Below, piece by piece: positions 54,286 to 63,634 of a DNA stretch of 64,000 bases (position 1 is its first letter; each line of letters starts with the position of its first letter). The notes under the pieces are model-generated. The model saw only the letters and a list, made by a program, of their open reading frames with translations. It searched no databases and was not told where the DNA came from. The stretch is from Cognatundibacterium aquatile (GTDB lineage: Bacteria; Pseudomonadota; Gammaproteobacteria; Burkholderiales; Burkholderiaceae_D): the NCBI RefSeq assembly GCF_014699135.1, contig NZ_JACOFT010000001.1:620001-684000 (forward strand). Reading direction: 5' to 3'. The position numbers were made by a program, and so were the translations under genes.

Positions 54286-54879
54286 ATGACACAGCCACCT
54301 CTGAGCGGACACACCAGCCTCGCAGAACTTAGCCAGAATCGCAGCGCCTTGCGACGATATTTATTAGATTGCCGTCGTCAGCTTGACGCAGCTGTGCGCC
54401 AGCAATGGGACGCACAAATCGCAGATCATTTACTGGCGTGGTGCCGTCAGGAAAAACCCGCCAGTCTGGCCGTTTACTGGCCGATACAGGCTGAGCCGGA
54501 CTTGCGTTCCTGCTACGCCGCGATTGCTGGAATGGGAATACAACTCGCATTGCCCTGGGTTAGCGCGAAAGAGGCACCTTTGCGCTTTCTCGCCTGGCGC
54601 GAAGGGGATGCGATGCTGACGGATGACTACGGCATTCCTTTACCGGCGCAACGCAATCATCTGGTGACGCCAGCTGCACTGCTGATTCCCTGCGTTGGTT
54701 TTAATACCGATCGCTATCGTCTCGGTTATGGTGGTGGGTATTACGACAGAACGTTGCCCGGTCTGCCGGATGCGGTCAGCCTCGGCATCGCCTATCAATG
54801 CGCCTGCGCCGACTTTGCGCCGGGTGAACACGACATCCCGATGACGCAGATCATCACCGAAACCGGATGTCTGGCTTGA
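54286..54879 (+). CDS. ygfA: 5-formyltetrahydrofolate cyclo-ligase
   Basis: A 197-residue cyclo-ligase (YgfA/MTHFS) that converts 5-formyl-THF to 5,10-methenyl-THF using ATP, recycling folate. Family blocks: RSALRRYLLDCRRQLD, ASLAVYWPIQAEPDL and the ATP-binding CVGFNTDRYRLGYGGGYYDRTLP (about 139-161). The ATG at 54286 (MTQPPLSG) is preferred; the longer frame to 54130 runs into slt on the other strand. In many proteobacteria this gene neighbours slt, as here. Confidence 0.93.
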   Translation: MTQPPLSGHTSLAELSQNRSALRRYLLDCRRQLDAAVRQQWDAQIADHLLAWCRQEKPASLAVYWPIQAEPDLRSCYAAIAGMGIQLALPWVSAKEAPLRFLAWREGDAMLTDDYGIPLPAQRNHLVTPAALLIPCVGFNTDRYRLGYGGGYYDRTLPGLPDAVSLGIAYQCACADFAPGEHDIPMTQIITETGCLA

Positions 54880-54922
54880 GTCAGCTGGTGCAACAGAGCT
54901 ATTTTCGGCGTTTTATGTGCTT

Positions 54923-55005
54923 TATATACTCCCGGGGAGTATATATTTACCCCCTTATTTTTCGCTGACAAGAGCGTGATTTTGATAAAAAAGAGGGGGA
55001 GTATG
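54923..55005 (+). repeat. Dispersed intergenic element, copy 3
   Basis: An 83-bp copy beginning with a near-perfect 23-base palindrome (54923-54945, arms TATATACTCCC and GGGAGTATATA around one G) and ending AGAGGGGGAGTATG. The interior reads ACCCCCTTATTTTT, CGCTGACAAGAGCGTGATTT and a final A-rich run. About three quarters of positions agree with copy 1 in reverse. The rest of the 244-base gap between this gene and the ggt stop holds another GGGAGTACT (55032-55040) and nothing else. Confidence 0.75.
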
Positions 55006-55123
55006 CTAAAAATCGGTGTTTTTTATGATGCGGGAGTACTGATCCGATATCAAAACAGGGAAGATAAGGGCGCAACAACAAGTGCATTGATACGCCCCGC
55101 GATGCGATCAGCAATGTCGTTCT

Positions 55124-56902
55124 TTAAAACCCCAGCGCCTTACCATCTGGATTGCGCGAATCAGAAAAGCCGTAAAACACGCCATCGCTGATTTGTATGG
55201 TCTGGGTTTTTCCTATGACAGGCGCTTGTTTCAGATTCTGGCCTTTGTCCGCCAGTATTTTGAGCGTATCGGCGCTGATGCCTTTTTCAAAATACAGCTG
55301 ATCCGGCATCCATTGCTGGTGGATGCGTGGCGCGATCGTTGCTTCGGCGACGTTCATGCCGTGGTCGATCACATTTAAGATGGTTTGCAGCGTGGTGGTA
55401 ATGATGCGGCTGCCACCGGGGCTGCCTGTGACCAGAAACGGTTTGCCATCTTTCAACACTATCGTCGGTGACATCGAGCTCAGTGGGCGCTTACCTGCCT
55501 GTATTGCATTAGCGGCGCCGCCGATGAGTCCGAATGCATTCGGTACACCCGCCTTGACGGAAAAATCATCCATCTCATCATTCAACACGATGCCAGTGCC
55601 GCTGGCGACAATGCCGCTGCCGAAATTCAGATTCAGGGTGTAGGTCGTTGCAACGACGTTGCCGAATTTGTCGGCCACACTGTAGTGCGTAGTCTGGTCG
55701 CTTTCATAGGCTTGTGGTTGGCCTGGCTTGATTTCTGCCGAAGGCGTGGCGCGCTCAGAATTAATTTTTTTGACGAGTTCATCGGCGTAGCTGCGCGCAG
55801 TCAGTCCTTTTTTGGGGACGGTGTAGAAATCCGGGTCGCCCAGATATTCGGAACGGTCGGCATAAGCGAGCTTCATGACTTCACTGAGTTGATGTAAGGT
55901 CTGCGCGCTGTTGGCACCTTGCTGTCTGAGCGGGTAGTGTTCCAGCATATTCAGCATCTGGATGATGTGCACACCGCCAGAGCTGGGTGGCGGCATGGAA
56001 ACGATTTCGTAGCCGCGATAATTGCCTTTGACTGGCTGGCGCTCTATCGCCTTGTAATTCTTCAGATCGCTGGCGCTGATAAAGCCTTGATGCTGCTGCA
56101 CTTCGACGACAATTTTCTTTGCAATCTCGCCTTCGTAAAATGCTTTGGAACCTTGTGACGCTATTAGTCGCAGCGAATGCGCAAGGTCTTTTTGAACCAG
56201 CTTTTCACCGGCCTGCAATGGTCGCCCGTCTTTGAAAAAAATCGCCCGGCTGGACGGCCATTTTCCAAGATGCTCACGTTCGGCCTGCAACAATGCAGCG
56301 AGATAAGGCGTGACGATGAATCCCTGTTCCGCCAGACGGATCGCGGGTGCGACGACGTCTTTCAGTTTCATGCTGCCGTATTTGCTGAGCGCGAGCTCCA
56401 GACCGGCGACGGTGCCGGGCACACCGATCGCCAGATGGCTGTGGGTGGAACTGCCGGGAATAACGTTGCCGCTGGCATCGAGATACATGTCTTTGTGGGC
56501 TTTTTCCGGCGCGCTTTCACGAAAATCGAGGGCGATCTGTTTTCCGGAGCGACTATCGTGAATCACCATGAAGCCGCCGCCGCCGATATTACCGGCATTC
56601 GGCAGCACAACTGCGAGAGCGAATCCGGTGGCGACTGCCGCATCGACAGCGTTGCCACCTTGCGCGAGTATTTTTACACCGACTTCACTGGCCAAAGCCT
56701 GTTCGGTCGCGACCATACCGTGACGACTGCTGACCGGGCTGATGATGGGGAAATTGGTATCGTAACGGATGTTCGCCGCGATTTGCGCCTGTGCCGGGAG
56801 TGGGCTGATGGTGAGACTGATGGCGACGCTGATAGCGAGGCTGAAACCCGTGAAGCTGGCTGCAATGAATGGCGTCAGCCCCGATTTTTTCTTTAGTAAC
56901 AC
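55124..56902 (-). CDS. ggt: Gamma-glutamyltransferase
   Basis: A periplasmic N-terminal nucleophile hydrolase precursor of 592 residues that cleaves and transfers the gamma-glutamyl group of glutathione. The GTG at 56902 has GGAG eight bases before it and gives a good signal peptide (KKK, hydrophobic stretch, cleavage near AQAQ); ATGs at 56923 and 56941 lack sites. Large-subunit blocks: HGMVATEQALASEVGVKILAQGGNAVDAAVA and RESAPEKAHKDMY. The autoprocessing nucleophile is the second Thr of DQTTHYSVAD (about 404); PLSSMSPTIVLKDGKP and GSPGGSRIITT bind substrate. Confidence 0.93.
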   Translation of the reverse strand: MLLKKKSGLTPFIAASFTGFSLAISVAISLTISPLPAQAQIAANIRYDTNFPIISPVSSRHGMVATEQALASEVGVKILAQGGNAVDAAVATGFALAVVLPNAGNIGGGGFMVIHDSRSGKQIALDFRESAPEKAHKDMYLDASGNVIPGSSTHSHLAIGVPGTVAGLELALSKYGSMKLKDVVAPAIRLAEQGFIVTPYLAALLQAEREHLGKWPSSRAIFFKDGRPLQAGEKLVQKDLAHSLRLIASQGSKAFYEGEIAKKIVVEVQQHQGFISASDLKNYKAIERQPVKGNYRGYEIVSMPPPSSGGVHIIQMLNMLEHYPLRQQGANSAQTLHQLSEVMKLAYADRSEYLGDPDFYTVPKKGLTARSYADELVKKINSERATPSAEIKPGQPQAYESDQTTHYSVADKFGNVVATTYTLNLNFGSGIVASGTGIVLNDEMDDFSVKAGVPNAFGLIGGAANAIQAGKRPLSSMSPTIVLKDGKPFLVTGSPGGSRIITTTLQTILNVIDHGMNVAEATIAPRIHQQWMPDQLYFEKGISADTLKILADKGQNLKQAPVIGKTQTIQISDGVFYGFSDSRNPDGKALGF

Positions 56903-57107
56903 GCGAATTCTCCGTGATGTCATGTCTGGTGTGCGTTGCATAATGCGCAGCCGACAGTGTATCTGCTTCGTCAGGCGACGAATATATTTCTATCGCATAT
57001 CGATAGGTGATTTGCACGTGGGGCGTGTGCGATTGACGGGCGATGCGGCGCTCTTGTGCGGATGTGTAAAGAGAGTAGGGGAGCTCAGTCCAGAGCTGTC
57101 GTCAAAA

Positions 57108-57136
57108 TAAAAAAGCCACCTCGTAAGGTGGCTTTT
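57108..57136 (-). terminator. Terminator after rplY
   Basis: AAAAGCCACC (57111-57120) and GGTGGCTTTT (57127-57136), ten-base stem, six-base loop; on the minus strand a U-run follows. It closes the prs-rplY unit before ggt. Confidence 0.92.
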
Positions 57137-57166
57137 CAGCGGTAAAACGAAATGAATTCGCGAGAA

Positions 57167-57766
57167 TTATTTCGCTTCAGTACCGGCTTCAGCTTCAGCA
57201 GAAACTGCGCCTGCTGGTACAGTTGCGATAGCGATAGTGATATCACCACCGTGTACAACAGCTGTTACGCCTTTTGGCAGTTTCAGGCCAGACGCGTGGA
57301 TAGATTGACCAGCTTCCAGTTTGGACAGGTCAACTTCAACGAATTCTGGCAGATTTGCTGGCAAGCAGGATACATCCAGCTCAACTGCTACGTGGCTGAT
57401 GACTGCGCCAGAAGTTTTTACTGCCGGGGATACGTCAGCGTTCACGAAGTGCAGAGGCACTTTAACGTGGATTTCTTTATTTGGATCAACGCGTTGGAAA
57501 TCAGCGTGCAATACCAATTGTTTGTATGCGTGGACTTGGAAGTCGCGCAACAGAACTTTTTCTACTTTACCGTCAACTTCCAGATCCAGAATAGAAGAAT
57601 GGAATACTTCTTTTTTCAATGCATGGTACAGCGCATTGTGATCCAGCGTGATAGCGACTGGTGCTTCTGTGCCGCCATAGATGATGCCAGGTGTTTGGCC
57701 AGCATTGCGCAGGCGGCGGCTCGCTCCGGTCCCCTGTTCTTTGCGTGCAAATGCGATAACTTTCAT
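57167..57766 (-). CDS. rplY: 50S ribosomal protein L25/general stress protein Ctc
   Basis: The long, two-domain L25 (CTC form), 199 residues. The N-terminal L25 domain binds 5S rRNA ([51 protein letters not shown]), and the TL5-like C-terminal domain (about 100-185, with [26 protein letters not shown]) ends in an Ala/Glu-rich tail. It follows prs by 115 bases including a terminator hairpin. In this gene order pth would be expected next, but ggt follows. Confidence 0.95.
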   Translation of the reverse strand: MKVIAFARKEQGTGASRRLRNAGQTPGIIYGGTEAPVAITLDHNALYHALKKEVFHSSILDLEVDGKVEKVLLRDFQVHAYKQLVLHADFQRVDPNKEIHVKVPLHFVNADVSPAVKTSGAVISHVAVELDVSCLPANLPEFVEVDLSKLEAGQSIHASGLKLPKGVTAVVHGGDITIAIATVPAGAVSAEAEAGTEAK

Positions 57767-57836
57767 GGTGTTACTCCAAAAAATGCAAAACGGTTTGTCG
57801 TTTTGCGATAAAGAATCCCCGCGACCAGGGATTCAT

Positions 57837-57866
57837 AAAAAAGCGCCGTCAGATAAAAGACAGCGC
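57837..57866 (-). terminator. Terminator after prs
   Basis: On the minus strand GCGCTGTC (plus 57859-57866) pairs with GACGGCGC (plus 57843-57850, one G-U), followed by a U-run. A second stem, GAATCCC/GGGATTC (57813-57834), lies between it and rplY, so rplY may have its own leader. Confidence 0.82.
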
Positions 57867-57881
57867 CGAAACTGGTACAAA

Positions 57882-58844
57882 TTAATCCGTGAACAGGGAG
57901 ATAACTGATTCGCCTTTGGTGATACGGCGGAAGGTTTCTGCCAGCAAGCTGTCGCAAGACAGTTGACGGATTTTCGGGCATGCGCGCGCTGCCTCGGATA
58001 ATGGAATCGTGTCCGTCACCACCAACTCGTCGAGCGGTGATTGGGTAATGCGCTGGATGGCCGGACCGGATAATACCGGATGCGTGCAATACGCCAGCAC
58101 TTTTTTGGCGCCACGTTCTTTCAATACTTCTGCTGCTTTGGTCAGCGTACCTGCGGTATCGACCATGTCATCCATGATCACGCAGTTACGGCCTTCGACT
58201 TCACCAATGATGTTCATGACTTCTGACACATTGGCTTTCGGACGGCGTTTATCGATAATCGCCAGATCGCAGCCGAGGCGTTTTGCCAGAGCGCGGGCAC
58301 GTACCACACCGCCGACGTCCGGGGAAACAACCAGCAGGTTGTCATAGTTTTTCGAGACCAGATCGCCCAGCAAAATTGGCGACGCGTAGATGTTATCGAC
58401 CGGAATGTCGAAGAAACCCTGAATCTGATCGGCATGCAAATCCATGATCATGATGCGGTCAACGCCGGCTTCTTCCAGCATGTTCGCGACCACTTTGGCA
58501 GAAATCGCAACACGCGCTGAGCGTGGGCGGCGATCCTGACGGGCGTAACCGAAGTAAGGAATGGCTGCTGTAATGCGACCAGCAGAAGCACGTTTGAGTG
58601 CATCGACCATCAACATGATTTCCATCAGGTTGTCGTTGGTTGGAGCACAGGTGGATTGTAAAACGAAGACATCTTTACCACGGACATTTTCATTAATCTC
58701 GACCATTACTTCACCGTCGGAGAATTTTGAAACATCTGCTTTACCTAGAGGAATGCCCAGTTGTTTGACGACTCCAGCTGCTAATGCCGGATTGGCATTG
58801 CCAGTGAAGACCATCATGTTGTCATTTGCGCGCGCGTTTGCCAT
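57882..58844 (-). CDS. prs: Ribose-phosphate pyrophosphokinase
   Basis: Prs, 320 residues from the ATG at 58844, makes PRPP from ribose 5-phosphate and [19 protein letters not shown] near the N-terminus, SFSDGE-type [23 protein letters not shown], the ATP-binding [21 protein letters not shown], the ribose-phosphate Lys in AIIDKRR and the PRPP-binding [14 protein letters not shown] (about 221-234) are all present. A longer frame to 58913 runs into the tRNA terminator region and is not supported. Product PRPP is used by the apt enzyme encoded at 23 kb and many others. Confidence 0.96.
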   Translation of the reverse strand: MANARANDNMMVFTGNANPALAAGVVKQLGIPLGKADVSKFSDGEVMVEINENVRGKDVFVLQSTCAPTNDNLMEIMLMVDALKRASAGRITAAIPYFGYARQDRRPRSARVAISAKVVANMLEEAGVDRIMIMDLHADQIQGFFDIPVDNIYASPILLGDLVSKNYDNLLVVSPDVGGVVRARALAKRLGCDLAIIDKRRPKANVSEVMNIIGEVEGRNCVIMDDMVDTAGTLTKAAEVLKERGAKKVLAYCTHPVLSGPAIQRITQSPLDELVVTDTIPLSEAARACPKIRQLSCDSLLAETFRRITKGESVISLFTD

Positions 58845-58924
58845 GGCGGGACCTATTGGCTGAATTTTTTGAGGACCTGATTTATTTGCATAGACTTTTT
58901 GCAAAAAAATCAAAAGTAAAAACT

Positions 58925-58958
58925 AAAAAAGCCGCCGCAGAATCTATGCGGCGGCTTT
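58925..58958 (-). terminator. Terminator after tRNA-Gln
   Basis: AAAGCCGCCGCA (58928-58939) and TGCGGCGGCTTT (58947-58958), a perfect 12-base stem with a seven-base loop, followed on the minus strand by a U-run. It lies eight bases past the tRNA 3' end. Confidence 0.93.
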
Positions 58959-58966
58959 AATTTTAA

Positions 58967-59043
58967 TGGCAGGGGAAGAAGGATTCGAACCTTCGCATGC
59001 CGGAATCAAAATCCGGTGCCTTAACCAGCTTGGCGACTCCCCT
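58967..59043 (-). tRNA. tRNA-Gln (anticodon TTG)
   Basis: A 77-base cloverleaf with encoded 3' CCA. Acceptor AGGGGAG pairs with TTCCCCT (one G-T), D arm GCC/GGC, anticodon stem CCGGA/TCCGG with loop TTTTGAT (anticodon TTG reading CAA, and CAG by wobble), five-base variable loop CATGC, T arm GAAGG-TTCGAAT-CCTTC, discriminator G. Located between ispE and prs, its usual betaproteobacterial position. Confidence 0.97.
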
Positions 59044-59126
59044 ACTCAACCGTTTGTCTGTCGTCCAGAATCGACCGCTATTTTAGCGTCAAATCGGCAT
59101 CAGACCAAATCTTTTTTACTTCTGCT

Positions 59127-59969
59127 TCATTCATCCATAGGATGGCGATTCAGTGCTTTTGCTTTCCACGATGTCCAGCGTTCAGGCATTTGCGCTATCA
59201 CTTTGTCTGCTGCCGATTCGTCGGCAAAAGCACAAAAAACACAAGATCCTGATCCTGTCATCTTCGCGTTTCCGAATTGTGACAGCCATCTAACCGCTTC
59301 GTCAACCTCAGGAAACATTGCGCAGGCAACTGTTTGCAGATCGTTTTTCCAGAACATTTCTGCATTGCTGGAAAAGTCCGCTATTCTGACGATCTTACTG
59401 TCTCTTGTCAACTCCTTTGCCGAAAAAATTGCAGGTGTCGGCACTTGCACGCCGGGTTCGATGACGACGAACCAGCGTTCCGGCGTCTGAATTGCCTGCA
59501 ATTCTTCACCGACGCCTTCCGCAAAAGCATTTTCGCCAAAGATAAAAAACGGTACATCGGCACCGAGCTGCAAGCCCAGCGACATCAGCTCCGTTTTACT
59601 CAGACCTGTGTGCCACAAACGGTTTAGTGCTATCAGTGTGGTGGCTGCATCGGAGGAGCCACCGCCCAGTCCGCCACCCATAGGCAGAATTTTATGCAGT
59701 GTCAGATTGGCGCCGAGTGGGCATCCGGTTTTTTCTTGTAGCAGGCGCGCGGCGCGCACGATCAGATCGGTTTCTGCCGGCACACCGGGAATATCGTTGG
59801 AGCGGATGATCTGACCATCGTCGCGAACTTCAAAGTCCAGCGTATCGCAACGGTCTATCAGTTGAAATGCGGTTTGCAGCAAGTGGTAGCCATCGGCACG
59901 CCGACCGGTCACATGCAAAAATAAATTCAGTTTGGCGGGTGCCGGGCAGGCAAGGAGTCGTTGCGTCAT
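59127..59969 (-). CDS. ispE: 4-diphosphocytidyl-2-C-methyl-D-erythritol kinase
   Basis: IspE, 280 residues, GHMP-family kinase of the MEP isoprenoid pathway. N-terminal [26 protein letters not shown] (Lys and Asp catalytic region, Lys about 13), the ATP-binding [16 protein letters not shown] (about 95-110) and the C-terminal [12 protein letters not shown] (about 238-249) are all visible. It overlaps lolB by four bases at its start, as in most betaproteobacteria, with tRNA-Gln downstream. Confidence 0.96.
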   Translation of the reverse strand: MTQRLLACPAPAKLNLFLHVTGRRADGYHLLQTAFQLIDRCDTLDFEVRDDGQIIRSNDIPGVPAETDLIVRAARLLQEKTGCPLGANLTLHKILPMGGGLGGGSSDAATTLIALNRLWHTGLSKTELMSLGLQLGADVPFFIFGENAFAEGVGEELQAIQTPERWFVVIEPGVQVPTPAIFSAKELTRDSKIVRIADFSSNAEMFWKNDLQTVACAMFPEVDEAVRWLSQFGNAKMTGSGSCVFCAFADESAADKVIAQMPERWTSWKAKALNRHPMDE

Positions 59970-60583
59970 GGGTTCTGTGGCGCTTCAATAAAAATGTTCA
60001 GGGTTACTTCGCCGGCACTCGTGGTGTAGCGATTTAAATCAATCCGCTTGGGGGAATTTGTCGATTCGTGCCAACTCGCGTAGCGGATATTCCAGCCGTC
60101 GCTAATGATGGTCTGATCACTGGCTGTCAGCGCGGTTCTGCTGCCATCAGGCTGACGGACAAAGCCTTGCAGCCAATCGCGCATACCGGACACCGGCAGC
60201 GGCCAGCGCAGTGCATCGGCAAGTAGCTGATCCAGATTGTCTGCCTGCTGCGGCATTTTGCCTTCCTGCTCGAGTAATGCGCCACGCTCGTTCTGGGTGA
60301 TTTTGGCGATCGTTTGTCCAACCGGAGAGAACAATGTGATCTGCAAGCTGTTGCCGGTTTGTTCCCACTCGAAACTGCCGGGCAGGTTTTGCGGTTTGTT
60401 GTTGTGTTCGTAGCGAACGGAGATTTTACCGTTCAGGTGTATGGTTTCCTGGTAGTTGCGGGTTGCCTTGGGAGCTTGTTCTGTGCTGCTGACATTAGCG
60501 TTTGGAAGGCTGCTGCACGCACTGCTGAGAAGCGCGCCGGATAAGCCTGTCAGAAGCATGAAAATGCGGGAGTATCTGTTCAT
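59966..60583 (-). CDS. lolB: Outer membrane lipoprotein receptor LolB
   Basis: LolB, 205 residues, the outer-membrane lipoprotein that receives lipoproteins from LolA and inserts them. The lipobox is LLSSACSS (Cys about 23). The fold's conserved [41 protein letters not shown] and [11 protein letters not shown] are present. It is co-translated with ispE. The TPR protein gene lies 96 bases upstream, across a strong palindrome. Confidence 0.92.
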   Translation of the reverse strand: MNRYSRIFMLLTGLSGALLSSACSSLPNANVSSTEQAPKATRNYQETIHLNGKISVRYEHNNKPQNLPGSFEWEQTGNSLQITLFSPVGQTIAKITQNERGALLEQEGKMPQQADNLDQLLADALRWPLPVSGMRDWLQGFVRQPDGSRTALTASDQTIISDGWNIRYASWHESTNSPKRIDLNRYTTSAGEVTLNIFIEAPQNP

Positions 60584-60623
60584 GATGCTCTGGAGCCCTT
60601 TATTTTATTGGACTATATTAAAA

Positions 60624-60658
60624 ATAATGCATATACCCCACCGGAGTATATGCATTAT
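60624..60658. repeat. Palindrome related to the dispersed element
   Basis: ATAATGCATATA (60624-60635) and TATATGCATTAT (60647-60658) form a perfect 12-base stem around CCCCACCGGAG. The inner ATATACCCC and GGAGTATAT resemble the ends of the 83-bp element, but the rest of that element is not seen. It lies between the TPR protein gene and lolB. Confidence 0.6.
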
Positions 60659-60679
60659 CTGAAGGTCTTGACTGAGCGC

Positions 60680-62527
60680 TTACAGCTTCACATTCAGGCG
60701 TTCCAGCGTATTTTTCAGGGAAGTGTTTTTCGGGTCTTTGGTACGACCTTCACGCCAGATTTTGCGTGCCGCATCTTTCTGACCTTGTGTCCATAACAGC
60801 TCGCCAAGATGGGCGGCAATATCGGTATCGGAGCGCAATTCATAAGCGCGGCGCAAGGCTTTTTCTGCGTCATCAAATTGCCCGAGGCGGAATTTCACCC
60901 AGCCTAAACTATCCAGAATGAATGGATCATCCGGCGATAATTCGTTTGCCTTTGCGATCAGTGTCAGCGCTTCATCAAGGCGGATATTTCTGTCGGCAAA
61001 CGAGTATCCGAGCGCATTGTAAGCATGCTGGCTCTTTGGCTCAATGCTGATCACGCGCCGTAAAACCTGTTCCATTTCTGCATACTTTGATTGTGATTCG
61101 AGCAGCATTGCGTAGTCATACAGCAGGTCTGCATTATCCGGATGGGCTTTGATCGCGTTTTGCAGAACCTGATCGGCTTCTGCTGGCAGACCGCTGTCGC
61201 GCAGAATTTGCGCTTCGGTTTGTATGATCTGCAGTTGTTCAGACGGATTTGCCGGTTTGAGGTCTTTCAGCAATTGTCGCGCACTGTCGAGCTTGCCATC
61301 GCGGGCATATAAGTTTGCCCGCCGCATCTGTACATTAAACCATGCAGAATTGCGGCCATCAAAGGATTCAACCTTGCTCAGCCATTCTTGTGCGGCTTTG
61401 TAGTCCTTGCGTTCGAACGCGATTCTGGACAGATTCAGCAGCACTGGTGTGGTGTCGCGGTCTTCACCTTTGGTTTCGACGATTTTCAGATGCTGCATGA
61501 AATATTCTTCGGCTTGTTGCGGCTGTTTTTTCTCCATCGCCAGCAAACCGAGTGTGTAAATCGCGCTCAGATCATCGGGTTTGTCGCGCAAAATATGCTC
61601 AAACTCGACACTGGCTTTGTCCAGTTGTTTTAAATCGATCAGGATACTGGCATAGGCCAGGCGGACATCGCGCGCATCCGGATTTTTTGCAAGAAATGCC
61701 GCCATCGCTTTGGCGGCATCTTTTTGCGACGATGCCTGTGCGATGGTGAGTATCGCCAGTTGCGAATCGGTTTTGGTTTTCAGAACCAGTTGCGCTTCTT
61801 CAACGGCACGTTTGTTGTCACCTTTGCTGTAAGCGCCTTGCGCCAGCGCCAGATGGGCTTCCGGCAAGGTTTTGTAGGGCGCTAAGGTTTCTTCCAGTAC
61901 GTCAAATGCGGCATTTTTATCACGTCCGCGTGCCAGCAGACGCTGGGTTTGCAACATGATGACGCCGTATTGTTTCGGGTCAGCTTCTTTGAGCTTTTCC
62001 GAAAACACTTTCTGGATTTCGCCCAGATTATTATTCATGACCATGAAGCCCAGATAATACTGGGTCGCTTCATTTGAGTTTGGTGCCAGTTCGCGCCACA
62101 GACGGATTGCTGCCAGCGCTTCGCCGGGTTGTTTCGCACTCAGGGCAATTTCCGCTGAACGCTTTGCCAGACGCGGGTCGCTGGTTTGCTGAGCGGTGCT
62201 CATCAGAGTGATATACGCTGCCTGCCAGTTACCGCGTTGATACGCGATTTCTGCTGTCAGTATTTTGTATAACAACTCGTCTGTCAGGGCGACCGCCGGT
62301 AGTTTATCTTTGTTTTCGACAATCGTCGGGCTGGCGCCGTTCAGATCCTGATCGGCAGACAGAGCCGCTTTCGCTGCATCGCTGACATGATGGGTGTCTT
62401 CGGATTTAAAATTATGTAATCCGCCGATGCCGGCACAGGCAGACAGCAGCGCGGCGCAACTGAGGTAAGCCGCCGGACGAAGTACGGATACAATAGATGT
62501 GGTGACAAATGCAGAGATAGTTTTCAA
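60680..62527 (-). CDS. TPR-repeat lipoprotein
   Basis: A 615-residue protein with a lipobox LLSACAG (Cys about 31) and about ten tetratricopeptide repeats covering most of its length (for example AAYITLMSTAQQTSDPRLAKRSAEIAL, DDLSAIYTLGLLAMEKKQPQQAEEYF, SQHAYNALGYSFADRNIRLDEALTLI and the clear last unit DPFILDSLGWVKFRLGQFDDAEKALRRAYEL). It probably acts as an envelope scaffold. Its place upstream of lolB-ispE-tRNA-Gln-prs is conserved in betaproteobacteria, but no function is established. Confidence 0.85.
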   Translation of the reverse strand: MKTISAFVTTSIVSVLRPAAYLSCAALLSACAGIGGLHNFKSEDTHHVSDAAKAALSADQDLNGASPTIVENKDKLPAVALTDELLYKILTAEIAYQRGNWQAAYITLMSTAQQTSDPRLAKRSAEIALSAKQPGEALAAIRLWRELAPNSNEATQYYLGFMVMNNNLGEIQKVFSEKLKEADPKQYGVIMLQTQRLLARGRDKNAAFDVLEETLAPYKTLPEAHLALAQGAYSKGDNKRAVEEAQLVLKTKTDSQLAILTIAQASSQKDAAKAMAAFLAKNPDARDVRLAYASILIDLKQLDKASVEFEHILRDKPDDLSAIYTLGLLAMEKKQPQQAEEYFMQHLKIVETKGEDRDTTPVLLNLSRIAFERKDYKAAQEWLSKVESFDGRNSAWFNVQMRRANLYARDGKLDSARQLLKDLKPANPSEQLQIIQTEAQILRDSGLPAEADQVLQNAIKAHPDNADLLYDYAMLLESQSKYAEMEQVLRRVISIEPKSQHAYNALGYSFADRNIRLDEALTLIAKANELSPDDPFILDSLGWVKFRLGQFDDAEKALRRAYELRSDTDIAAHLGELLWTQGQKDAARKIWREGRTKDPKNTSLKNTLERLNVKL

Positions 62528-62711
62528 GACGAACCCGAAATGAACTGTGGATGGCTGATTTTACGCCGAAGTAGCCAACGCGTGGGAGCTGACACGCCTG
62601 ACCCTGTTTCAAATTGTACATAGCGATGACTCATGTTCACGCACATGAATGCCGCCTTACTTTCTGAACTCTGCAAAATTAGAAACTTCATTGATATAAA
62701 AGTTCCAGACT

Positions 62712-63533
62712 ATGCCCGAATTACCTGAGGTTGAAGTGACACGTCGTGGCGTTGCGCCCCATTTAACCGGGCAGCGGGTGACCGCTGTGATCATGCGGCG
62801 CGCTGGCTTACGCTGGCCTTTTCCAGCAGATTTACCTGCTTTGCTGACGGGGCACACCATACTTGCGACAGGGCGGCGCGGTAAATATCTGTTGCTCCAT
62901 TTTCAGCATGGCACGGTGCTGATCCATTTGGGAATGTCGGGGCATTTGCGTATTTTGCCAGCGACAACGCCGCCAGAAAAACACGATCACATTGATATCA
63001 TCGTCGGCGGGCAGGCGTTGCGGATGACGGATCCGCGTCGTTTTGGCGCGGTACTCTGGCATGCCTTGGCGGATGGGGATCTCGATCATCATGTCTTGCT
63101 GAAAAATCTGGGTGTTGAACCGCTGGAAGATCAGTTCAATGCAGAGTTGCTGTTTCGCCAGACCCGACAGCGCAGTGCTGCGATCAAGCAGGTATTGCTG
63201 GCAGGCGATATCGTGGTCGGCGTTGGCAATATTTACGCATCGGAAAGTCTGTTTAAAGCAAAAATTAATCCGAAAACACAGGCAAAACGCATCAGTCTTG
63301 CCCGTTATCGTTTGCTGGCCGAGGCGATACGCGAAACCTTAGCCGCAGCGATAGAGCAGGGTGGCAGCACCTTAAAAGATTTCGTCGGAGTTGACGGACA
63401 AAGCGGCTATTTTCAGCAAAATTACTTCGTCTATGATCGCGCAGGTGAAGATTGCCGGCTTTGCGGGCAGACTGTGCGCAAAATATTGCAAGGGCAGCGC
63501 AGCAGCTTTTATTGTACGAATTGTCAGAAATAA
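62712..63533 (+). CDS. mutM: Formamidopyrimidine-DNA glycosylase
   Basis: MutM/Fpg, 273 residues, removes 8-oxoguanine and formamidopyrimidines and cuts the abasic site. The N-terminus MPELPEVEVTRRGV supplies the catalytic Pro (after Met removal) and Glu; Lys in GRRGKYLLLHF; helix-two-turn-helix GVGNIYASESLFKAKINP; and a C-terminal zinc finger with Cys pairs in CRLCGQ and CTNCQK. Divergent from the TPR lipoprotein gene across 184 bases. Confidence 0.96.
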   Translation: MPELPEVEVTRRGVAPHLTGQRVTAVIMRRAGLRWPFPADLPALLTGHTILATGRRGKYLLLHFQHGTVLIHLGMSGHLRILPATTPPEKHDHIDIIVGGQALRMTDPRRFGAVLWHALADGDLDHHVLLKNLGVEPLEDQFNAELLFRQTRQRSAAIKQVLLAGDIVVGVGNIYASESLFKAKINPKTQAKRISLARYRLLAEAIRETLAAAIEQGGSTLKDFVGVDGQSGYFQQNYFVYDRAGEDCRLCGQTVRKILQGQRSSFYCTNCQK

Positions 63534-63634
63534 ATCGCATTTGTGTTTCGAATTGTGAGTGAAAGCTGGATTTACGGGTATTTTTTCGTCCACCCATATA
63601 TACTTGAACGAATAAGAAATTAACCGAGGGAAAC

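Noticed and set aside
56177-56896. Long plus-strand open frame opposite ggt (239 codons)
   Set aside because: It mirrors the ggt coding frame, has no recognisable domain and no ribosome site.
57152-57811. Plus-strand open frame opposite rplY (219 codons)
   Set aside because: Composition is Cys/Phe/Trp-rich and unlike a real protein; it is the shadow of rplY and spans both flanking gaps.
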